DNA from: Ferirhizobium litorale
GTDB taxonomy: Bacteria > Pseudomonadota > Alphaproteobacteria > Rhizobiales > Rhizobiaceae
Assembly: GCA_030028905.1 (NCBI GenBank)
Contig: JALDYZ010000021.1
Span: 1 to 64,000 of the forward strand
Reading direction: 5' to 3'
Length of the DNA stretch: 64,000 nt
The translations under genes were made by a program, and so were the position numbers. Below the pieces are notes generated by a model. The model was given only the letters and a program-made list of their open reading frames with translations. It had not been told where the DNA came from and made no database searches. Shown here piece after piece: positions 9,431-18,826 of the stretch (position 1 is the stretch's first letter; each line of letters opens with the position of its first letter).

Positions 9431-10104
9431 GACAACAACATCCGGTCGAGGGCGGAGAGTACCGGTGCCATGAAGCGACGCACGGCAGTATCGGCCTTAT
9501 TCGGATCGCCCGTTTCTATGGCATCGACGATATCGGCATGCGCCTGCTGGTCCGGTTCGGGCAATTCACTGTCCAGTGTGGCCTCGATCGTCTCTGCGAT
9601 CGATGCCGAGAAGAAATCGTAGATTTCAACCATCGCTCGGTTTCCAGCCGCGGCGATGATAGCCTTGTGGAAGGCCAGGTCGCGTTCGATGAAGACTGCG
9701 CGGTTGTCATCGTCGTAATTTCCGCGACCCGCGAGCAAAACCCTGAGTTCAGCCATGATCTGCGGCGTGTGCCGGATCGCGGCAAGGCGGGCACCTTCCA
9801 CATCAAGGGCGCAACGCGCCTCGAAATGATCGCGCAGGCTGGCGCTGCGCGCCATGGTGAACCGTGGCGTAGGATCGACCGCCGAGAGCACATAGGTCCC
9901 TGAGCCTTGTCGGGTCTCGAGATACCCCTGTGCTGCGAGGACTCGAACCGCCTCGCGCACCGTGCCACGGCTGACGGAAAGCGCTGCGGAAAGGGTCGCC
10001 TCGTTAGGCAGTTTCTCACCAATGCGCCAGCGTTTGGCGATGATTTCGCTCCGGATCGCCTCGGCCGCGGTATCCGCAAGGTTGTTTCGATTGAGAGGTT
10101 GCAC
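9427..10104 (-). CDS. GntR-family (FadR/FCD subfamily) transcriptional regulator
   Basis: The 225-residue protein has an N-terminal winged helix (about residues 8-75, with LPNEATLSAALSVSRGTVREAVRVL read across the recognition helix) and a helical FCD ligand-binding domain. FCD regulators usually bind organic acids through a metal site. The only in-frame start is a GTG at 10104, two bases from the edge of a 43-bp palindrome, and no Shine-Dalgarno sequence is visible. It is co-transcribed with, and overlaps, an MFS transporter, so a self-repressing regulator controlling that transporter is the likely arrangement. Confidence 0.9.
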   Translation of the reverse strand: MQPLNRNNLADTAAEAIRSEIIAKRWRIGEKLPNEATLSAALSVSRGTVREAVRVLAAQGYLETRQGSGTYVLSAVDPTPRFTMARSASLRDHFEARCALDVEGARLAAIRHTPQIMAELRVLLAGRGNYDDDNRAVFIERDLAFHKAIIAAAGNRAMVEIYDFFSASIAETIEATLDSELPEPDQQAHADIVDAIETGDPNKADTAVRRFMAPVLSALDRMLLS

Positions 10105-10105
10105 G

Positions 10106-10148
10106 CAGCTAATCCATCAAATCATCAGATGACTTGATGGATTAGCTG
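10106..10148 (-). promoter_or_regulatory. 43-bp palindromic operator at the gntR promoter
   Basis: Perfect 15-bp arms (10106-10120 and 10134-10148, CAGCTAATCCATCAA and its complement) flank a 13-base centre that itself contains TCATC-A-GATGA. Only one base pair and the central base break symmetry. On the minus strand a TTGACG hexamer lies just upstream (10164-10169), and 17 bases later the palindrome begins with TAATCC in the -10 position. A bound regulator would block RNA polymerase. Binding by the adjacent GntR protein is inferred. Confidence 0.75.
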
Positions 10149-10188
10149 TAGCCTGCGGATCCGTCAAGTGGTCGGTTCAGGCAAAGAA

Positions 10189-10213
10189 AAAGGGCCGCTG
10201 CTGGCGACCCTTT
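10189..10213 (-). terminator. Rho-independent terminator after the 23-codon ORF
   Basis: On the minus strand the RNA forms a 10-bp stem (AAAGGG, a U-G wobble, then three G-C/C-G pairs) with a 5-base loop, followed by TTCTTT. It lies about 55 bp after the stop of the small ORF at 10269-10340 and before the gntR promoter, isolating the two units. Confidence 0.7.
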
Positions 10214-10268
10214 CGTGAGTTTTGGCCTTGAGACTGGCCCGGACCTAGGGGCCCGCAGGAAGGTAGGC

Positions 10269-10340
10269 TTACAGCGGGGGCTGCCCCGCTTTCGTCACCA
10301 CTCCCATTGCCGTCACGAGGTTCGAAATCTCACTCGACAT
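10269..10340 (-). CDS. Putative 23-residue small protein or leader peptide
   Basis: The reading frame encodes 23 residues, starting MSSEISNLVTAMG and ending KAGQPPL. AAGGAAGGTG ends a few bases before the ATG, one of the better ribosome-binding sites in the window. The last codons and stop overlap a perfect 7-bp hairpin (10273-10290, AGCGGGG with a 4-base loop). A Rho-independent terminator follows at 10189-10213, and a weak TTGTAT/TACCTT pair lies upstream. It begins 89 bp after the pirin stop on the same strand. I do not recognise the peptide. It could be a genuine small protein or a leader peptide, and chance cannot be excluded. Confidence 0.45.
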   Translation of the reverse strand: MSSEISNLVTAMGVVTKAGQPPL

Positions 10341-10429
10341 TGGATCACCTTCCTTTCGTTCTGTTGCTGACACACTCAAGGTAAGCCGATTCGTGGTAGA
10401 TACAAGGGCTACCAAAGGCCAATATTGCG

Positions 10430-11341
10430 TCAATGCGCCGGCTTGATGAACGTGCCGTTTTGTAATTCCTTCATGGCTAGCATCAGTTCCTCGCGCGTGT
10501 TCATCACGATCGGGCCGTGCCAGGCGACGGGTTCCTGGATCGGCTTTCCGGAGATCAGCAGAAAGCGGATACCCTTGTCTCCGGCCTGCACCGTCACCTC
10601 GTCACCGGTATCGAAGACCACCAGCGTGCGGTTGCCCGACAGGTCGCGGATGTTGAGTTCCTCGCCTTGGAACTCCTTCTCCACCTTGACGCCGAAGGGC
10701 CTGGAGGCATCGCGGAACGTGCCAGAACCAGCGAAAATGTAGGCGAAGGCCTTGCGGTAGGTGTCGACGGGGAACGTTTTCTTCTTGCCTGGCGGCACCG
10801 ATATGTCGAGATAGACGGGCTCGGCGGCGATCCCGTCGACCGGGCCGTTCTTGCCCCAGAAATTGCCGGTAATGATCCGAACCGCAGTACCGTCGTCGTC
10901 AACCACGAGCGGGATGTCGGCGGACTTGATGTCCTGGTAACGCGGTGCCGTCATCTTCAGCGACGAGGGCAGGTTGGCCCAGAGCTGGAAGCCGTGCATG
11001 CGGCCGGCAAAGTCGCCCTTGGGCATCTCCTGGTGCATGATGCCGCTGCCGGCTGTCATCCACTGCACGTCGCCGGCGCCAAGCAGACCGTTGTTGCCGA
11101 GGCTGTCGCCGTGCTCCACCGTCCCCGCCAGGACATAGGTGATCGTCTCGATGCCGCGATGTGGATGCCAGGGGAGGCCGCGGATGTAGCTTTGCGGATC
11201 GTCGTTGCGGAAATCGTCCATCATCAAGAACGGGTCGGTCATCGAAGGATCTCCGAAGCCGAAAACCCGATGCAGCTTGACGCCGGCGCCCTCCATGGTC
11301 GGTGTGGCGGTGCTCTCGTGCTTTACGGGCCGTATCGACAT
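10430..11341 (-). CDS. Pirin family protein
   Basis: Pirins are double-domain cupins that bind one metal; bacterial members include quercetin dioxygenases and regulators of metabolic enzymes. The 303-residue protein shows the N-terminal pirin domain with DPFLMMDDF, the metal motif HPHRGIETITYVL, EHGDSLGN and the later HQEMP glutamate, followed by the C-terminal pirin domain (DTYRKAFAYIFAGSG). The start at 11341 has AAAGGA upstream; the longer frame is not supported. The 262-bp gap to the divergent amidotransferase gene must hold both promoters. Confidence 0.92.
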   Translation of the reverse strand: MSIRPVKHESTATPTMEGAGVKLHRVFGFGDPSMTDPFLMMDDFRNDDPQSYIRGLPWHPHRGIETITYVLAGTVEHGDSLGNNGLLGAGDVQWMTAGSGIMHQEMPKGDFAGRMHGFQLWANLPSSLKMTAPRYQDIKSADIPLVVDDDGTAVRIITGNFWGKNGPVDGIAAEPVYLDISVPPGKKKTFPVDTYRKAFAYIFAGSGTFRDASRPFGVKVEKEFQGEELNIRDLSGNRTLVVFDTGDEVTVQAGDKGIRFLLISGKPIQEPVAWHGPIVMNTREELMLAMKELQNGTFIKPAH

Positions 11342-11603
11342 GAGCTGGTCCTTTCGGTGAGGTGCGTTTGCAGCGAATATAGTCGGTCCACGGATTTGCG
11401 CAGCGTATGCCGTCCCGAACGCAGTGTTCACAAAATTGTCCCAAGCGATGCAAAATATGATCGCATTGCTGTCGAGACTGATTGCGCGAATCGGACATCT
11501 CTGCCCGAATGCGCCGATAATTTACTGTTTGTTAACCATAATTTCCAAAACTGGTGGGTAGCTGTGTCGCCCGTCGGAAAATTTGACCGGAGTATATCAA
11601 GCC

Positions 11604-12413
11604 ATGTGTCGCTGGGCCGCCTATCGCGGAGATCCTCTCTATCTCGAAGAACTGGTTTCCTCGCCGGCCCATTCGCTGATCGAACAGTCCCACTGCGCCA
11701 CGCGCGCGCCGAGCGCCACCAATGGCGACGGCTTTGGTATCGCCTGGTATGGCGACCGACCGGAACCGGGACGATACCGCGACGTGCTGCCCGCCTGGTC
11801 GGACTGCAACCTGAAGAGCCTGGCACGGCAGATCCGTTCGCCGCTCTTCCTGGCTCATGTGCGCGCAGCAACAAACGGTGGGACGCGCCGTGACAACTGC
11901 CACCCCTTCGTGCACGAAAACTGGTCCTTCATGCACAACGGCCAGATCGCCGGTTTCGACCGGCTTCGGCGACAACTCGAAAACATGCTCGATGACAGGC
12001 TGTTTCACGCCCGTGCAGGATCCACCGATTCCGAGCTTCTCTTCCTGCTTGCGCTGCAACTCGGCCTCAAGGAAAAACCGCTCGAAGCGATGTCCGAGAC
12101 GATTGCTTTCGTGGAGCGGCTGTCCCGCCACCTGACCGGCGAGGCGCTCGTCCGCTTCACTGCGGCTTTTTCCGATGGCGATGTACTCTATGCCGTCCGC
12201 TACGCAACTGACCGCAGGGCGCCAACGCTTTATGCCGCGCCGATGGGTACAGGCGGCGGTTACTGCCTGGTCTCCGAGCCGTTGAACGACGAGGCCGATA
12301 CCTGGGTCGAGATCCCGGACGGCAGTGCCGTCGTGTTGAGCGAAAATGGCCTCGATGCGGCGCTCTTCAAGCCCGACGATACCGATGCGGCGGAGTTGGT
12401 TGCTGCGCAGTAG
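11604..12413 (+). CDS. Class II glutamine amidotransferase (YafJ/EgtC-like)
   Basis: This 269-residue N-terminal-nucleophile amidotransferase starts MCRWAAY, so Cys2 becomes the nucleophile once Met is removed. That decides the start at 11604 (GGAG upstream) over the longer frame at 11583. GDGFGIAWYG, LAHVRAATNGG and SFMHNGQIAGF are the glutaminase-site segments found in YafJ and EgtC-type proteins. No synthetase domain is fused, so the acceptor is unknown; a role in releasing ammonia or trimming gamma-glutamyl compounds is possible. It converges on coaBC with a 10-bp gap. Confidence 0.87.
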   Translation: MCRWAAYRGDPLYLEELVSSPAHSLIEQSHCATRAPSATNGDGFGIAWYGDRPEPGRYRDVLPAWSDCNLKSLARQIRSPLFLAHVRAATNGGTRRDNCHPFVHENWSFMHNGQIAGFDRLRRQLENMLDDRLFHARAGSTDSELLFLLALQLGLKEKPLEAMSETIAFVERLSRHLTGEALVRFTAAFSDGDVLYAVRYATDRRAPTLYAAPMGTGGGYCLVSEPLNDEADTWVEIPDGSAVVLSENGLDAALFKPDDTDAAELVAAQ

Positions 12414-12423
12414 GTCGCGGCAT

Positions 12424-13638
12424 TCAGCCTTGGGACAGCAACCGCTCGGCAATCAGGGTGGCGATCCGCCCTGCGACCTCGTCTTTCGACAAGTCCGGCC
12501 ACTCCTCGACGTTTTCGGGGCCGATGATCTTCACCCTGTTGCGCGCCCCACCCATGATGCCGGTCGCCGGCGAGACGTCGTTGGCGACGATCAGGTCCGC
12601 GCCCTTTGTCTGCAGCTTCGTGCGGGCGTTGGCCTCCACCGTCTGCGTTTCGGCGGCAAAGCCGATCACCAGCTTCGGCCGCTTGGCGTGATGGCCGACG
12701 GTCTTGAGGATGTCGGGATTTTCCGCAAGCTGTAGAGGTGAAGGCGCCTCGCCGGTCTTTTTCTTGATCTTCTGGTCCGACGACGCGGCGACCCGCCAGT
12801 CTGCAACGGCGGCAACCATCACGGCGATATCCGCCGGCAGGCGAGAGATGACCGCATCAAGCATTTCGTCGGCGCGTTCCACGTGGATGGTGGTGACGCC
12901 CTGAGGGTCGGGAATTGTTACAGGGCCGGACACCAGCGTGACCCTGGCGCCAAGGGCGGCAAGGGCTGCGGCGATCGCATGCCCCTGGCGTCCCGACGAG
13001 CGGTTGGCGATGTAGCGAACCGGGTCGATCGGCTCATGCGTCGGGCCGGATGTGACGATCGCGGTCTTGCCGGCCAGCGGCTTTTCGCCGTCGTCGAGTA
13101 GCGTTTCCATTGCCGCGACGATCTCCAGCGCTTCAGCCATCCGCCCCAGCCCGGCTTCGCCCCCTTCCGCCATCTCGCCGGCATTGGGGCCGACGAAATG
13201 CACCCCGTCACGGCTGAGTGTCTCGGCATTGCGACGGGTCGCGGGATGCGCCCACATCTTCGGGTTCATGGCGGGCGCGATCAGCACCGGCCGACCGGCT
13301 GCAAGCAGCACGGTCGAGGCGAGATCATCTGCAAGGCCGTTCGCCATCTTCGCCATCAGGTCGGCCGTGCCAGGGGCAACGACGATCAGGTCGCAATCCC
13401 GAGCAAGGCGGATATGCCCGACGTCCTGTTCGTCCTCGCGAGAAAAGAGATCGGTAAACACATGATCGGCGGCGAGTGCCCCGACGGCGAGCGGCGTGAC
13501 GAACTGTTGTGCGCCGGCCGTCATCACGGGACGCACGGCCGCACCGCGCTCGCGCAGGCGGCGTATGAGATCGAGGCTCTTGTAGGCGGCAATTCCGCCG
13601 GAGATGATGAGAAGTATGCGCTTGCCTGTGAGAGCCAT
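12424..13638 (-). CDS. coaBC: Bifunctional phosphopantothenoylcysteine decarboxylase / synthase
   Basis: CoaBC carries out two consecutive steps of coenzyme A synthesis: joining cysteine to 4'-phosphopantothenate (CoaB, C-terminal half) and decarboxylating the product (CoaC, N-terminal half). The 404-residue protein has the flavin-binding start SGGIAAYKSLDLIRRL, the decarboxylase motif APAMNPKMW, then the CoaB Rossmann region (TSGPTHEPIDPVRYIAN, SSGRQGHAIA) and KIKKK near the nucleotide site. Length and domain order are standard. It is transcribed alone. Confidence 0.95.
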   Translation of the reverse strand: MALTGKRILLIISGGIAAYKSLDLIRRLRERGAAVRPVMTAGAQQFVTPLAVGALAADHVFTDLFSREDEQDVGHIRLARDCDLIVVAPGTADLMAKMANGLADDLASTVLLAAGRPVLIAPAMNPKMWAHPATRRNAETLSRDGVHFVGPNAGEMAEGGEAGLGRMAEALEIVAAMETLLDDGEKPLAGKTAIVTSGPTHEPIDPVRYIANRSSGRQGHAIAAALAALGARVTLVSGPVTIPDPQGVTTIHVERADEMLDAVISRLPADIAVMVAAVADWRVAASSDQKIKKKTGEAPSPLQLAENPDILKTVGHHAKRPKLVIGFAAETQTVEANARTKLQTKGADLIVANDVSPATGIMGGARNRVKIIGPENVEEWPDLSKDEVAGRIATLIAERLLSQG

Positions 13639-13850
13639 GCTCAGGGATCCATAATTGTCGGGAAAATTGTCCCGTCTCGCCCCAACCTAGCGCATAAGAT
13701 GGCTGTTCGGAATTGTTTTTGAAGCGGATTTTGGTCTGATCCGGGTTCTACGCCCTCGGATGCAACCCGGTGCTTGTGGTTGATGGATGGGAGGCGCACA
13801 ATCCGCCACTGGTTGGCTTGGGGGAATAGCAGACTCGGGAGAAGCAGACC

Positions 13851-15293
13851 ATGGGCAGATTGAATCTCACGACATTGGATGGTGAAAAGACCGCAGTCGA
13901 GACAGAAACCATCGACTCGTTTCGGGCTGGATTGCGCGGCGCCTTGCTGGTCGAAGGCGACCCTGGATACGACGAAGCCCGCTCTGTCTGGAATGCGATG
14001 GTCGACCGGCGGCCGGGCCTGATCGCCCGTTGCGCGGGGGCTGCCGATGTGGTGAAGGCGGTGCAGTTCGCGCGCGACAATCGGTTGCTTGTCGCGGTGC
14101 GCGGCGGTGGTCACAATATCGGTGGAAATGCGGTCTGCGAGGGGGGGCTGATGATCGATCTGTCGCCGATGAAGTCGGTGCGGGTGGATCAGGGTCGCCA
14201 GCGTGCCTGGGTAGAACCGGGGGCAACCCTCGCCGACGTCGACAAGGAGACGCTTGCCTTCGGTCTGGTGGTGCCGACCGGCATCAATTCGACGACCGGT
14301 ATTGCCGGCCTGACGCTTGGCGGTGGTTTCGGGTGGATCACGCGCAAGTTCGGCCTGACGATCGATAACCTGCTGTCCGCCGATGTCGTGACTGCTGATG
14401 GCGAGCTTGTCAGGACCAATGCAGCAGAGCGCCCGGATCTCTTCTGGGCGATCTGCGGTGGCGGGGGCAATTTCGGGGTGGTGACGGCCTTCGAGTTCCG
14501 GCTGCATGAGTTGTCGGGGGGCGAGGTGCTGTCAGGCCTCGTGGTCCACCCGTTCTCGGAAGCGGCGACCGTTTTGGAAGAGTACAAGCAAGCGCTCTCC
14601 GCCGCACCGGATGAACTCACCTGCTGGGTTGTCATGCGCAAGGCGCCGCCCTTGCCGTTCCTTCCTGTAGAGTGGCACGGCAAGGAGGTTCTCGTGCTGG
14701 CGATGTGCTACTGCGGCGACATCGAAAGCGGCCAACGCGCTACGGCGCGACTACGGGGCATCGGTAAGCCGATTGCTGATGTTGTGGCGCCGCATCCGTT
14801 CGTGGGATGGCAGCAGGCTTTCGATCCGCTCCTGACGCCGGGTGCACGGAACTACTGGAAGAGTCGCGACTTCACCGCCCTGTCCGGCCAGACCGTGTCG
14901 GTACTCATTGACGCGATCGGCAAGCTGCCAGATCCGGAATGCGAAGTCTTCATCGGCCACGTCGGAGGTGCTGCCGGTCGTATCGCGGTGGAGGCGACGG
15001 CGTTTCCGCAGCGAAGCTCGCATTTCGTCATGAATGTCCATGGACGCTGGCGCGACAAGGCCAAGGATGGCGCCTGCGTAGCGTGGGCCCGCGAGATCTT
15101 CGAAAAGACGAAGGCGGAGGCAGCCGGTACTGCCTATGTCAACTTCATGCCGGAGGATGAGCCGGATCGCGTCGAGGCCGCCTATGGGGTGAACTATCGG
15201 CGGCTTGCCGAAGTCAAGCGCCGCTATGATCCTGCAAACCTCTTTCGCATGAACCAGAACATCAGGCCAAAGGAGGCGCCGCGGCCCATGTGA
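13851..15293 (+). CDS. FAD-binding oxidoreductase, berberine-bridge-enzyme type
   Basis: The 480-residue flavoprotein has a PCMH-type FAD domain with VAVRGGGHNIGGNA, whose histidine is the usual covalent FAD attachment, then LTLGGGFGWITRKFGL. The Cys found there in bicovalent enzymes is replaced by Phe, so one FAD bond is expected. The C-terminal BBE motif YGVNYRRLAEVKRRYDPANL is intact. Family members oxidise sugars, alkaloids or aromatic alcohols; the substrate here is unknown. GGGAG about 9 bases before the ATG supports the start. It converges on ubiB. Confidence 0.9.
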   Translation: MGRLNLTTLDGEKTAVETETIDSFRAGLRGALLVEGDPGYDEARSVWNAMVDRRPGLIARCAGAADVVKAVQFARDNRLLVAVRGGGHNIGGNAVCEGGLMIDLSPMKSVRVDQGRQRAWVEPGATLADVDKETLAFGLVVPTGINSTTGIAGLTLGGGFGWITRKFGLTIDNLLSADVVTADGELVRTNAAERPDLFWAICGGGGNFGVVTAFEFRLHELSGGEVLSGLVVHPFSEAATVLEEYKQALSAAPDELTCWVVMRKAPPLPFLPVEWHGKEVLVLAMCYCGDIESGQRATARLRGIGKPIADVVAPHPFVGWQQAFDPLLTPGARNYWKSRDFTALSGQTVSVLIDAIGKLPDPECEVFIGHVGGAAGRIAVEATAFPQRSSHFVMNVHGRWRDKAKDGACVAWAREIFEKTKAEAAGTAYVNFMPEDEPDRVEAAYGVNYRRLAEVKRRYDPANLFRMNQNIRPKEAPRPM

Positions 15294-15312
15294 GTATCAA
15301 TCGCGACGGTCT

Positions 15313-16887
15313 CTAGGAAAATTGCCAGGCGAGGTAGATGAGCGTCAGAGCAATCACCCAGAGAGCGGCGCGGCCGGATCGGCTGTGGCGCGCTTCCGAT
15401 TTGCCGATCGCCTCGGCCGTCTGCGGGTCGAAGCGCAGCCCGTGCTCGCTCATGTGCAAGAGTTCGTGATGGAACTTCTCCGTCTTGGCCGCGATCTCCG
15501 GTGCCGCCTCGGCGAGCTTGACGGCCGCCTTCAGACCATCACGGATGTCCGCCACGATCCGTTTCGGTCCGAGATTGTTGCGGATCCAGTCGCCGACGAC
15601 CGGCTCCGATGCCTTCCACATATTGAACTGCGGATTGAGCATGCGCGACACGCCCTCCACGACCACCATCGTCTTCTGCAGCATGACCAGTTCCGGGCGT
15701 GTCGCCATGTCGAAGAGCTCTGTGACCTCGAAGAGCAGAGTCAGCAGTTTTGCCATGGAGATGGTTTCGGCCGGCTGGCCGTGGATCGGCTCGCCGATCG
15801 CCCGGATTGCCTGGGCAAAGCTCGCAACGTCATGATGACCGGGAACATAGCCCGCCTCGAAATGAACTTCGGCCACGCGGATGTAGTCACGCGTGATGAA
15901 ACCGTAGAGGATCTCGGCAAGAAAGCGCCTTTCCTTCCGGCCGAGCCTGCCTGTGATGCCCATATCAACCGCGACGATGTGGCCTTGCGCATCGACAAAC
16001 AGGTTTCCGGGGTGCATGTCGGCATGGAAGAAGCCGTCGCGCAGCGTATGGCGCAGGAACGACTGGATCAGCGTGTCGGCAATCGCATTCAGGTCGTGGC
16101 CGGCAGCGCGCAGGCCCTCGACGTCGGACAGCTTGATACCGTCGATCCACTCCATCGTCAGCACATCGCGGCCGGTGCGCTCCCAATCGACTTGGGGTAC
16201 GCGGAAGCCGGGATCGTCCCTGGTGTTCTCGGCGATCTCGGACAGTGCCGCCGCTTCGAGCCGCAGGTCCATCTCCACCTTGGTGGTCTGTTCAAGGGTC
16301 TTGGTCACCTCGATCGGACGCAGGCGCCGCGTCGCTGGCAGGAAGGTCTCCTGCAGGTGGGCGACCAGATACATGGCCTCGAGGTCGTTGGCGAAACGCT
16401 GGCGCACGCCCGGCCGGATAACCTTGATGGCGACTTTGCGATTGCCTTCCCGGTTGGCGACCTCACCGGGATGAACCTGGGCGATCGACGCCGCCGCGAT
16501 CGGGTCTCCGAAGTCGCTGTAGAGCTCCTCAATCGGCCGCCCGAGCGATCCCTCGATCGAGGCGCGAGCCTCGCTTTTGGGGAAGAAGGCCATGCGGTCC
16601 TGCAATTTCGCCAGATCATCGGCAAAATCGACGCCGACCACGTCGGGACGGGTTGCGAGGAACTGGCCGATCTTGACATAGGAAGGCCCAAGCCGCTCGA
16701 CGGCGATTGCCAGCCGGTCGCTGCGCTTCTGCTGCATTGCGCGGTTGCGGGCGAAAAGCCCAGCCAGCGACTTTGCCACCCTTGCCGAGGGCGGCAAGCC
16801 TTCTGAGGGCAGCGCCGACACCACGCCTTCACGCACCAAGACCCATCCGACCCGCGCCAGGCGGAAATATGCGCCGAGAATGCTCAT
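15313..16887 (-). CDS. ubiB: Ubiquinone biosynthesis accessory kinase-like protein UbiB
   Basis: UbiB is an atypical ABC1/ADCK kinase-like ATPase needed for ubiquinone synthesis at the membrane. The 524-residue protein has the KxGQ motif (SYVKIGQFLATRPDVV), the alanine-rich loop AAASIAQVH, the VAIKV lysine, FFHADMHPGNLFV and VAVDMGITG, and a C-terminal membrane segment (ALWVIALTLIYLAWQF). The start at 16887 lies four bases after the ubiE stop, giving a tight ubiE-ubiB operon; a longer in-frame start inside ubiE is less likely. Confidence 0.95.
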   Translation of the reverse strand: MSILGAYFRLARVGWVLVREGVVSALPSEGLPPSARVAKSLAGLFARNRAMQQKRSDRLAIAVERLGPSYVKIGQFLATRPDVVGVDFADDLAKLQDRMAFFPKSEARASIEGSLGRPIEELYSDFGDPIAAASIAQVHPGEVANREGNRKVAIKVIRPGVRQRFANDLEAMYLVAHLQETFLPATRRLRPIEVTKTLEQTTKVEMDLRLEAAALSEIAENTRDDPGFRVPQVDWERTGRDVLTMEWIDGIKLSDVEGLRAAGHDLNAIADTLIQSFLRHTLRDGFFHADMHPGNLFVDAQGHIVAVDMGITGRLGRKERRFLAEILYGFITRDYIRVAEVHFEAGYVPGHHDVASFAQAIRAIGEPIHGQPAETISMAKLLTLLFEVTELFDMATRPELVMLQKTMVVVEGVSRMLNPQFNMWKASEPVVGDWIRNNLGPKRIVADIRDGLKAAVKLAEAAPEIAAKTEKFHHELLHMSEHGLRFDPQTAEAIGKSEARHSRSGRAALWVIALTLIYLAWQFS

Positions 16888-16891
16888 GCGG

Positions 16892-17668
16892 TCAGATTTT
16901 CCAGCCGGAATGAAGGGCCGCAATACCGCCGGTATAGTTTGTGAAGGTCACGCGCGAGAAGCCGGCGCTACGGATCATCGCCGCAAACGCTTCCTGGTTC
17001 GGAAATTTGCGGATCGATTCCACCAGATACTGGTAGGGTTCGCTTTCGCCCGTGATCATCTTGCCGAAGCGGGGGATCGCCTTGAACGACCACTGGTCAT
17101 AGAATTTGTCGAGCAGCGGCATTTCCACTTCCGAAAATTCCAGCACCAGAAGCCGTCCGCCGCGCTTCAGCACCCGGAAGGCTTCCGACAGCGCCACGTC
17201 GATGCGCGGCACGTTGCGGATCCCGAAGGCAATCGTATAGGCGTCGAAGGTGTTCGCTTCGAAGGGTAGTTCCTCCGCATTGGCCTCGACGAAGGTCAGG
17301 TTGTCCGAAAGGCCCTTCTTCTCTGCTCGCTCAGCGCCGACGGCCAGCATCGATCCGTTGATATCGAGGACGGTCGCGTGCGCCAACCGATTGGACGCTT
17401 CGACGATGCGGAAAGCGATGTCGCCGGTGCCGCCGGCTACGTCGAGCACCTTATAGCTTTCTTCCTTGCGCGGGTTCAGGGCCGCGACCAAGGCATCCTT
17501 CCAGACCCGGTGCAGGCCGGCCGACATGACGTCGTTCATGATGTCGTAGCGCTTCGCGACCTTGTGGAACACTTCGTTGACGAGGCCCTGCTTCTCGCCT
17601 ACCGCCACATCGCGGAAGCCGTAGGACGTTTCCATGCCACCATCGGCAGAGGTGCGGCTTTCAGCCAT
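16892..17668 (-). CDS. ubiE: Ubiquinone/menaquinone C-methyltransferase UbiE
   Basis: UbiE is the SAM-dependent methyltransferase that C-methylates the benzoquinol ring in ubiquinone synthesis. The 258-residue protein has the SAM-binding [11 protein letters not shown] motif, [20 protein letters not shown] and the conserved C-terminal [17 protein letters not shown]. The ATG at 17668 follows GGAG by about 8 bases; a TTG directly before it is not needed. It is the first gene of the ubiE-ubiB operon and diverges from mutM across a 241-bp gap. Confidence 0.96.
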   Translation of the reverse strand: MAESRTSADGGMETSYGFRDVAVGEKQGLVNEVFHKVAKRYDIMNDVMSAGLHRVWKDALVAALNPRKEESYKVLDVAGGTGDIAFRIVEASNRLAHATVLDINGSMLAVGAERAEKKGLSDNLTFVEANAEELPFEANTFDAYTIAFGIRNVPRIDVALSEAFRVLKRGGRLLVLEFSEVEMPLLDKFYDQWSFKAIPRFGKMITGESEPYQYLVESIRKFPNQEAFAAMIRSAGFSRVTFTNYTGGIAALHSGWKI

Positions 17669-17909
17669 CAACGAAACTCCGTTTGCCTGGCCCGGATCCC
17701 GAAATGCGATTTCGGATGAATACGACGGACCCTATCAATATCTCTTTGCGCACCAGCATTTGCCTGCGAGCTTCGCGGTGCATCATATGGTCGAATTGCC
17801 ATAGCGAAATCGCCTTTGTAGCGCTATCTGTGCGGGACGCGGTCTGCTGCGACCCTTTGGCTGTCTATAGACGACTACCACCGCAGTTGAAACAGGAAGT
17901 TAAGCGACG

Positions 17910-18800
17910 ATGCCGGAATTGCCAGAGGTTGAAACGGTCAAGCGCGGTCTGGCGCCTTCGATGGAGGGCGCGCGGCTCGAACGGCTGGAATTGCGCCGCG
18001 CCGACCTTCGCTTCGCATTTCCGGAAGCTTTTGCCGAAAGGGTTGCCGGGCGGACGATCAGGGCGCTCGGGCGGCGAGCCAAGTATCTGCTGATCGATCT
18101 CGAGGACGGTGCGACGGTCATTGCCCATCTCGGCATGTCGGGCTCGTTTCGGATCGAGGAGGGAGCCGAGAACGCGATACCCGGATCCTTCCATCAGGCG
18201 CGCTCGAAGGACGTGAAGCATGATCACGTGATCTTTCACCTGAATGGTGCAGGCGCGTCGCGTCGCGTGATCTACAACGACCCGCGCCGCTTCGGTTTCA
18301 TGGATCTCGTTCGCCGTTCCGATCTCGATCTCTATCCTGCCTTTCGCGATCTCGGGCCGGAGCCGACCGGCAATGCGTTTGACGCGGTCTATCTCGCCGC
18401 CCGCTTTGCCGGCAAGAGCCAGCCGCTGAAGAGTGCGCTGCTTGACCAGAAGAACATTGCCGGGCTCGGCAATATCTATGTGTGCGAAGCGTTGTGGCGC
18501 TCGCAGTTGTCGCCGCAGCGTGCCGCGGGCACGCTCGTGACGAAGGGCGGCAAGGCGAAGAAGGAGCTGGTGGATCTCACCGAGGCGATCCGGGCGGTCA
18601 TCGCCGATGCGATCGCCGCCGGCGGCTCGTCCCTGCGCGATCACATCCAGACCGACGGCTCGCTCGGTTATTTCCAGCATTCCTTTTGCGCCTATGACCG
18701 GGAAGGCCAGCCATGCCGCACGTCGGGATGTCACGGCACAGTCGGACGCATCGTGCAAGCAGGACGCTCGACATTCTTCTGCGCGTCCTGTCAGAAATAG
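17910..18800 (+). CDS. mutM: Formamidopyrimidine-DNA glycosylase
   Basis: MutM/Fpg removes 8-oxoguanine and ring-opened purines and cuts the abasic strand. The 296-residue protein starts [10 protein letters not shown], supplying the N-terminal proline nucleophile and the catalytic glutamate. [13 protein letters not shown] holds the conserved lysine, [16 protein letters not shown] is the helix-two-turn-helix, and the C-terminal zinc finger has four cysteines (C-x4-C-x16-C-x2-C). An enoyl-CoA hydratase gene follows after 26 bp in the same direction. Confidence 0.97.
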   Translation: MPELPEVETVKRGLAPSMEGARLERLELRRADLRFAFPEAFAERVAGRTIRALGRRAKYLLIDLEDGATVIAHLGMSGSFRIEEGAENAIPGSFHQARSKDVKHDHVIFHLNGAGASRRVIYNDPRRFGFMDLVRRSDLDLYPAFRDLGPEPTGNAFDAVYLAARFAGKSQPLKSALLDQKNIAGLGNIYVCEALWRSQLSPQRAAGTLVTKGGKAKKELVDLTEAIRAVIADAIAAGGSSLRDHIQTDGSLGYFQHSFCAYDREGQPCRTSGCHGTVGRIVQAGRSTFFCASCQK

Positions 18801-18826
18801 AATCGTCGTTCAATGGAGGAGTGCCG

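Noticed and set aside
11434-13675. An 11-base repeat (AAAATTGTCCC) near 11434 and again near 13663, upstream of different genes
   Set aside because: It is too short, and with different surroundings, to distinguish from chance over this distance.
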